A stretch of DNA of 64,000 bases, taken from the NCBI RefSeq assembly GCF_026342035.1, contig NZ_JAPENM010000001.1:682001-746000 (forward strand), in the 5' to 3' direction. The notes beneath the pieces were generated by a model. The model saw only the letters and a program-made list of their open reading frames with translations. It did no database searches and had not been told where the DNA came from. The stretch's first letter is position 1. Every line of letters starts with the position of its first letter. Position numbers and translations under genes: made by a program. This stretch comes from Aldersonia sp. NBC_00410 (GTDB taxonomy: Bacteria > Actinomycetota > Actinomycetes > Mycobacteriales > Mycobacteriaceae). Shown here piece by piece: positions 59,442-64,000 of this stretch.

Positions 59442-60314
59442 TCAAGGAGTCTCCGGCCTCGACAAACGCGTGCGGACGTACGCCTCCATAGCGTCGCGCA
59501 CGAACTCGGCCGTGCCCGCGCCGTGGACGTCGTAGTTCTGCCGGAACCGCGGATCGGCGACGTACATCTCGCCGAGCCCGGTGAACGCCGCCGCGGATAT
59601 GGGTCGCTCCGCAGGCTCCGCTCCCGCGGATATGGGTCGCTCCGCAGGCTCCGCTCCCGTGGATATGGGTCGCTCCGCAGGCTCCGCTCCCGTGGTGGGC
59701 TTGCGGCCCTGCCAGCCGATGGCGATCCAGTCGTAGTGCCGCGCGGCGATGGCGAGCACCTCCGCGCTGTCGGGCGCGCGGCCCTCCCGGTGGGCAGTGC
59801 CGTAGTCGGCCGCGATATCGAGGTGGCGCTGCTGAAAGTCGCGCTTGTCCTGTTCGGACATCGAGCGCCACCACGTGTCGCCGCTCGCATAGGCCTCTCG
59901 CCCCCAGCGTTCGATCACCTCGTCGCGGTACACGGTGTGGTCGAAGCCGTCGAATACTTCGTCGGGCATGAGCCGTTGTCCTTCCTCTGTTTTGCGCAGG
60001 GTGGTCTGTACGGATGCGATTTGCCGCGCAATCCGGTCCTGTTCGTTGCGCAGTAGCTCGAGATGGGTGCGCAATGCGGCGGTGGAGTCGCGCTCGCCGT
60101 CGAGCACGTCGCCGATGGTGCGCAGCGGCAGCCCGAGCTCACGCAGCAGCAGGATGCGCTGCAGCCGGATCAGGGCGTCCTGCCCGTAGTAGCGGTAGCC
60201 GTTCGCGCCGATCCGGGTCGGTACGAGCAGTCCGAGATCGCCGTAGTGGCGCAGGGTGCGGCTGGTGGCGCCGGCGACCTTTGCCAGCTGGTGGATCGAC
60301 CACTCCTCGGGCAT
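59442..60314 (-). CDS. MerR-family regulator with TipAS-like ligand domain
   Basis: The 290-residue protein has an N-terminal MerR winged helix (WSIHQLAKVAGATSRTLRHY, NGYRYYGQDALIRLQ), a dimerisation helix, and a C-terminal TipAS-like domain (WGREAYASGDTWWRSMSEQD, then YVADPRFRQNYDVHG). TipAS domains bind peptide antibiotics and related drugs. Residues about 208-240 contain three 11-residue repeats of GAEPAERPIS made by the dispersed element, inside the ligand domain. ATG 60314 follows a MerR-type promoter (60321-60351). Confidence 0.88.
   Translation of the reverse strand: MPEEWSIHQLAKVAGATSRTLRHYGDLGLLVPTRIGANGYRYYGQDALIRLQRILLLRELGLPLRTIGDVLDGERDSTAALRTHLELLRNEQDRIARQIASVQTTLRKTEEGQRLMPDEVFDGFDHTVYRDEVIERWGREAYASGDTWWRSMSEQDKRDFQQRHLDIAADYGTAHREGRAPDSAEVLAIAARHYDWIAIGWQGRKPTTGAEPAERPISTGAEPAERPISAGAEPAERPISAAAFTGLGEMYVADPRFRQNYDVHGAGTAEFVRDAMEAYVRTRLSRPETP
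59602..59690 (-). repeat. Dispersed 23-base coding element, copies 4-6 in a 33-base tandem array
   Basis: Exact copies at 59602-59624, 59635-59657 and 59668-59690, spaced 33 bases, on the minus strand in the MerR/TipAS gene; the frame stays open through the array. Confidence 0.9.
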
Positions 60315-60320
60315 GAACCC

Positions 60321-60351
60321 AGGATGCAACTTGACGTCGCGTCAATGTCAA
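60321..60351 (-). promoter_or_regulatory. MerR-type promoter with operator in a 19-bp spacer
   Basis: TTGACA (60351-60346) and CATCCT (60326-60321) are 19 bases apart, the long spacing typical of MerR-controlled promoters. Within the spacer is a perfect dyad TTGACG-TCG-CGTCAA (60331-60345, plus strand). ATG 60314 is six bases beyond the -10 box, so the mRNA should be leaderless. Autoregulation is inferred. Confidence 0.65.
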
Positions 60352-60371
60352 GGCGTTCGTTCCGCCGGACC

Positions 60372-61310
60372 TCAGGTCAGCAGAACCTTCGCGACCAGGG
60401 CTCGGTGGTCCGCGCCGGGCAACCCGACGGTCTCCACCGCAATCGCGCGGCCGTTGGCGAGCAGGATGTGGTCGATACCGACGAGCGGCGGCCATCGCTT
60501 GTCGGTCGGGTAGGTGACCAGATGCCCGGCACCCGCCTGTTCGGCAGCATCGCCGAAACGGCCGGCGACCAAAGCGCGGTACTGCGAATGGTCGTAGGTC
60601 GCGTTGAAATCGCCGCCGACGATCACCGGGCGATTCGTCGGTGCCCGGTCGAGAATGCCGTGCAGCCGGGACAATTCGTCGGCCCAGACGTCTGTGCCGA
60701 ATACGGGCGGCACCGGATGGAACGCGTACACCGTGACCGGTCCGGTCTCCGGGATATTCGCCGTCGCCGAGAGTTGGTTCAGCACGAACCCGTCGTACTC
60801 AACCGTGTCCGACAACGGGTACCTGCTCCAGATTCCGGTCCCGGCCGCGGTTCTGCCCGGGGAGATATGCCGGTACGGCAGCAACCGGTCGAGCCCCGCC
60901 CGGCCGAGACCGTCGACCGTCGCGGGCGTGAGCTCGTTGACCGTGAGCACTTCGATCTTGCGCGCCCGCACCTGATCGACCAGCGTTTGCGGGTCGGCTC
61001 CGTCGAAGAGCAGATTGGCCTGCATCACCATCACTGCCCGGCCGCTGTCTTTGTCCGAGTGACTGACATACAGCGGAAGTTGCGTCCACGCTGCGGCGGC
61101 AATGACGACGATGGCGACCCCGACACCAATCCAATGTCGCAGGGCCACAAACAACACCAGCCCAATTACCGCGGCAACCATCAGATAGGGCGCAACAGAA
61201 GCGGCCAGCACCAACATCCGCGCCGACGACCCACTGAAGTGCAATGCAAGTCCGGCAGCTCCCGTCAGCGTCGCAAGCCATGCGAGCAGAGCCAGACCAA
61301 CCGAAGTCAC
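60372..61310 (-). CDS. Membrane-anchored endonuclease/exonuclease/phosphatase-family protein
   Basis: The 312-residue protein has three N-terminal hydrophobic segments (residues about 1-80) followed by an EEP domain: VMQANLLFDGADP, LTVNELTPATVDGL, GTGIWSRYPL, VIVGGDFNATYDHSQYRAL and GIDHILLANG with DHRALVAKV at the end. Motifs match the metal and His-Asp catalytic residues of the family (nuclease, sphingomyelinase or phosphatase). GTG 61310. The active domain should face outside the cell. Substrate unknown. Confidence 0.85.
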   Translation of the reverse strand: MTSVGLALLAWLATLTGAAGLALHFSGSSARMLVLAASVAPYLMVAAVIGLVLFVALRHWIGVGVAIVVIAAAAWTQLPLYVSHSDKDSGRAVMVMQANLLFDGADPQTLVDQVRARKIEVLTVNELTPATVDGLGRAGLDRLLPYRHISPGRTAAGTGIWSRYPLSDTVEYDGFVLNQLSATANIPETGPVTVYAFHPVPPVFGTDVWADELSRLHGILDRAPTNRPVIVGGDFNATYDHSQYRALVAGRFGDAAEQAGAGHLVTYPTDKRWPPLVGIDHILLANGRAIAVETVGLPGADHRALVAKVLLT

Positions 61311-61362
61311 TTCGACATCATGCTCGACGCCGAACCGACGCGCTGCTCAGTGCACCGCGCAC

Positions 61363-61422
61363 CGTCACGAAGTGGCGCGAGACAGCATCGTCACGAAGTG
61401 GCGCGAGACAGCACCGTCACGA
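61363..61422. repeat. 26-base tandem repeat after the TetR gene
   Basis: Two units (61363-61388, 61389-61414) differ at the last base and are followed by an 8-base partial copy that includes the tetR stop. It fills most of the gap between the TetR stop and the next gene. Confidence 0.8.
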
Positions 61423-61986
61423 TGGGATGCGCCCGAGCACGGCCGGCACGACGAACTGTTCGAGCATCGTGCGCTCCTCGGCCGCGTCGGCACCGGGCAT
61501 CGCGAGCAGCGACACGATGACCCGGACGAACCAGCGCGCGGCCGGGCTCGGATCGGCGTCACTTATGCCCAGGCCGGCAAAGAAGTTCGCGGCGAACCCC
61601 TCGATCACCGCGGACGAATTGGCGAGATCACTTGTGATACCCGCGTTGTCGGTGCGAAACCACATCACCAGGAGCGGCTCGGCGCGCACCCGCGCGAGCG
61701 CCGACTCGACGACCGCTACGATCCGCTCCCCCGGATCGTGCACGTCGGCGATGTCCGCGCGTACCGCGGACCCGATTCGACGCGTCTCGCGGTGCACCAA
61801 GGCCACCTGCAGCGCACGCCGGTTTTCGAAATAGCGGTACAGCGTCGCCCGCGAGCAGCCCGCGGCCCGCGCGACATCGGCCATCCCCACAGCTGCGATG
61901 CCACGCTCGGAGTACAGCTCCGCAGCGGCGTCGAGAATCCGCTCGGCGGCAAGGTCGGTCCGGTCGGCCGCGAGCCAGTCGCTCAC
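61417..61986 (-). CDS. TetR-family transcriptional regulator
   Basis: The 189-residue regulator has an N-terminal helix-turn-helix (RILDAAAELYSERGIAAVGM, ADVARAAGCSRATLYRYFEN) and a helical ligand domain typical of TetR. GTG 61986 overlaps the P450 stop by four bases, so it is translated from the P450 transcript and may control it, perhaps at the dyad at 63220-63239. Confidence 0.9.
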   Translation of the reverse strand: MSDWLAADRTDLAAERILDAAAELYSERGIAAVGMADVARAAGCSRATLYRYFENRRALQVALVHRETRRIGSAVRADIADVHDPGERIVAVVESALARVRAEPLLVMWFRTDNAGITSDLANSSAVIEGFAANFFAGLGISDADPSPAARWFVRVIVSLLAMPGADAAEERTMLEQFVVPAVLGRIPS

Positions 61987-63206
61987 TTGTCGCTCACCCG
62001 GAACGGGACGTGCAACGGCCGGCGCACGTAGTTGCCACCGGCATAGACGACGCCGTCGAGGTCCACGGTGAAATCCGGGCAGCGGACGAGCAGTTCCTCC
62101 AACGCCACCCGGGCCTGCATGCGCGCGGCCGCGGCGCCCAGGCAGTGGTGCGCGCCGTGGCTGAAGGTGAGGATCTGCCGCGGATTGCGCCGCACGTCGA
62201 GTTCGTCGGCGTCGGGACCGTACACGCGCGAGTCGCGGTTGCCGGAACCGTAGAGCAGCAACACCTTCCGGCCCTCGGGAATGACGCGGCCGTACATCTC
62301 CACCGCCCGAGTGGTGCACCGCGCCAACCCCTGCACCGGCGACGTGAGCCGCAACAGCTCGTCGATCGCGGCCGGGATGAGTGCCGGGTGATCGATCAGC
62401 AGCTGCCGCTGATCGCGTCGCTCGGTGAGCAATTGCACTGCGCCGCCGAGCATTCCGGTGGTGGTGTCGTTTCCGCCGGTGACCATCGTGAAGGCGAAAC
62501 CGAGGATGCCGAGCAGTCCGGCGATATCACCGTCCGCGCCCATGCCCGCCGCAACGAGATGCGAGATGGTGTCGTCCGCCGGCTCGGCGCGCCTGCGTTC
62601 GATGAGGGCACCGAAGTAGGTCATCATCTCGGTGACCGCGGTGGCGGCCTGCAACGGATCGCCGAAGGCGTTCGCGGCGACGATCGCCTCGGTCCAGCCG
62701 TCGAACTGGTCGCGATCCTCCTCGGGCACGCCGAGATAGTGGGCGACGACCATGCTCGGCAGCGGCTTGAACAGCTCGGTGACGATGTCCCCCTCGCCGG
62801 CCGCGCACAGGCGTTCGAGCCGGTCGACGACGAACGACCGCACCGCCGGCTCGACTGCCTCGACCTGGCGCGGCGTGAATCCCTTCGCCACCAGCCGGCG
62901 GAAGTCGGTGTGGTTGGGCGGGTCGAGCATCACCATTGGCGGATTGTCGGCCATGCCGATCTTCTCCAACTCGCCGTAGCTCGTGGTGAGGCCCTGGTTG
63001 GCGGAGAACGTCGTGGTGTCGCGCGCTGCTGCGTAGATATCGGCGTGCCGGGACAGCACGAAGTAGTCGAGCCGGGGCGTCTCGTCCGGCACGACATGGT
63101 GCACGGGGTCGTACTCACGCAGGTCGGCATACATCTGCCAGGGCCGCAGCCAGGACTGGCCCTCGCACGGCACAAACTCGACGCGCTTGGACGCAGCGAT
63201 CGACAT
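61983..63206 (-). CDS. Cytochrome P450
   Basis: This is a bacterial class I P450 of about 407 residues. Oxygen-binding I-helix FTMVTGGNDTTTGM, ELLRLTSPVQGLAR (ExxR is EllR), and the haem loop FSHGAHHCLGAAAAR with Cys355 are all present. ATG 63206 is preferred because the predicted promoter places the transcript start there; ATG 63224 would lie inside the promoter. No ferredoxin gene is adjacent. Possible substrates are steroids or fatty acids, as for many nocardial P450s, but none can be inferred here. Confidence 0.93.
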   Translation of the reverse strand: MSIAASKRVEFVPCEGQSWLRPWQMYADLREYDPVHHVVPDETPRLDYFVLSRHADIYAAARDTTTFSANQGLTTSYGELEKIGMADNPPMVMLDPPNHTDFRRLVAKGFTPRQVEAVEPAVRSFVVDRLERLCAAGEGDIVTELFKPLPSMVVAHYLGVPEEDRDQFDGWTEAIVAANAFGDPLQAATAVTEMMTYFGALIERRRAEPADDTISHLVAAGMGADGDIAGLLGILGFAFTMVTGGNDTTTGMLGGAVQLLTERRDQRQLLIDHPALIPAAIDELLRLTSPVQGLARCTTRAVEMYGRVIPEGRKVLLLYGSGNRDSRVYGPDADELDVRRNPRQILTFSHGAHHCLGAAAARMQARVALEELLVRCPDFTVDLDGVVYAGGNYVRRPLHVPFRVSDK

Positions 63207-63212
63207 GTTTCG

Positions 63213-63241
63213 ATCATGAGACATATCGCTAAATGTGTCAA
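63213..63241 (-). promoter_or_regulatory. Promoter of the P450-TetR operon with overlapping dyad
   Basis: TTGACA (63241-63236) and CATGAT (63218-63213) are separated by 17 bases; the next start, ATG 63206, is six bases on, giving a leaderless mRNA. An imperfect dyad GACATAT...ATGTGTC (63220-63239) fills the spacer and could be the TetR operator. Confidence 0.6.
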
Positions 63242-63366
63242 GAAAGCTCGCGAGCCCGAAGGCGGTCGATTCTCGGGACTTTCGGCCCTACGAGCCGGGC
63301 GGCAGTGCACCGACGATGGCGTCACCGGCACGCGCAGTGTCGGCTGGCGCCGAACCGGGAGACGCA

Positions 63367-64000
63367 ATGGCGAGCCGCGAACTGACCGACAAGGAACTCC
63401 TGCACGAACTCGAGGAGTTCGCCGAGGCCGAGGTCGAGCGACACCTGTCGATGGCGAAGGACTGGCACCCGCACGACTACATACCGTGGGACGCGGGGCG
63501 GAACTTCGCCGCGCTCGGCGGGATCGACTGGGATCGCGAGCAGTCGCAGCTGAGCGACGCCGCGAGGGCTGCGATGTTCACCAACCTGCTCACCGAGGAC
63601 AACCTGCCGTCCTACCACCGCGAGATCGCCGAGAACTTCTCGCTCGACGGCGCGTGGGGCACCTGGGTGGGACGGTGGACCGCCGAGGAGGCGAGGCACT
63701 CCATCGTCATGCGGGACTACCTCGTCGTCACCCGCGGCATCGACCCGGTTGCGCTGGAGGAGGCGCGGATGGCCCACATGACACGCGGTTTTAGTGTAGG
63801 AGAACAGAATTCGATGCTGCGCTCGGTGTCGTACGTGACGTTCCAGGAGTTGGCGACGCGAGTCTCGCATCGCAACACCGGCAAGGCGTGCGGCGACCCG
63901 ATCGCCGATCGAATGCTCGCGCGCGTCGCGGCGGACGAGAACCTGCACATGATGTTCTACCGCAATATCGTCGGCGCGGCCCTCGACGTCGCACCCGATC
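63367..64000 (+). CDS. Acyl-ACP desaturase (partial, C-terminus off the right edge)
   Basis: At least 211 codons of a ferritin-like di-iron desaturase. Seen: LTDKELLHELEEFAEAEVER, HDYIPWDAGRNF, TEDNLPSYHREIAENF, the first iron motif EEARH (in TAEEARHSIVMRDYL) and the second DENLHMMFYR. This resembles mycobacterial DesA1/DesA2, which introduce double bonds in acyl-ACP used for mycolates. It is divergent from the P450, with a 160-base shared upstream region. ATG 63367 fits the family's N-terminus. Confidence 0.9.
   Translation, partial: MASRELTDKELLHELEEFAEAEVERHLSMAKDWHPHDYIPWDAGRNFAALGGIDWDREQSQLSDAARAAMFTNLLTEDNLPSYHREIAENFSLDGAWGTWVGRWTAEEARHSIVMRDYLVVTRGIDPVALEEARMAHMTRGFSVGEQNSMLRSVSYVTFQELATRVSHRNTGKACGDPIADRMLARVAADENLHMMFYRNIVGAALDVAPD

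Overview
The window looks like the chromosome of a high-GC, mycolic-acid-bearing actinobacterium, most likely Nocardia or a close relative such as Rhodococcus. It carries nearly the whole cell-wall core machinery in an order close to the Mycobacterium tuberculosis Rv3789-Rv3809c region: gtrA, dprE1, dprE2, aftA, arabinosyltransferase (emb) genes, accD4-pks13-fadD32, a cutinase, antigen-85 mycolyltransferases, aftB, ubiA, a PAP2 phosphatase, glfT2 and glf. Many GTG/TTG starts, 1-4 base gene overlaps and uniformly high GC fit this. The genus is an inference; no rRNA or tRNA is present.

Layout. 1-4.5 kb: a GlfT2-family galactofuranosyltransferase paralogue that runs off the left edge, then a GT2 polyprenyl-sugar-synthase-like enzyme overlapping a DUF2142 membrane protein. 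4.5-7 kb: a minus-strand type VII-secretion-like cassette (DUF3558 lipoprotein, YbaB-like protein, WXG100-like protein, CpnT-N-terminal-like protein without a toxin domain). 7.2-11 kb: rmlB, an HSL esterase, rmlA and rmlC for dTDP-rhamnose, the linker sugar. 11-15.3 kb: a DUF72 protein, an unknown protein, a strong terminator, a molybdopterin oxidoreductase and a stray adenylation-domain fragment. 15.4-30.1 kb: gtrA (divergent), dprE1-dprE2, an FAD oxidoreductase, aftA, an unknown GT-C-like membrane protein and two emb genes: arabinan synthesis. 30.2-36.1 kb: a class II amidotransferase, PrrAB-like two-component system with a hemophore-like protein, and a membrane Ser/Thr kinase with an unusual N-terminal extension. 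36.1-59.3 kb: a long minus-strand series for mycolate condensation and transfer, arabinan capping, decaprenyl-phosphoryl-ribose synthesis and galactan polymerisation. 59.4-64 kb: MerR/TipAS regulator, EEP hydrolase, TetR, cytochrome P450 and the start of an acyl-ACP desaturase.

The genes together make the mycolyl-arabinogalactan: RmlABC supply rhamnose; Glf and GlfT2 make galactan; UbiA, PAP2 and DprE1/E2 make decaprenyl-phosphoryl-arabinose; AftA, Emb and AftB build arabinan; FadD32, AccD4 and Pks13 make mycolate; the antigen-85 proteins attach it.

Most unusual signals: (i) a 23-base coding element present six times in four unrelated genes; (ii) several short perfect tandem duplications, in multiples of three inside genes and not in multiples of three between genes; (iii) a 58/59-base palindromic repeat pair flanking the 30-34 kb block; (iv) predicted leaderless promoters with identical spacing in front of dprE1, aftA and both emb genes; (v) a kinase whose N-terminal region resembles planctomycete kinases; (vi) a second GlfT2-family enzyme.
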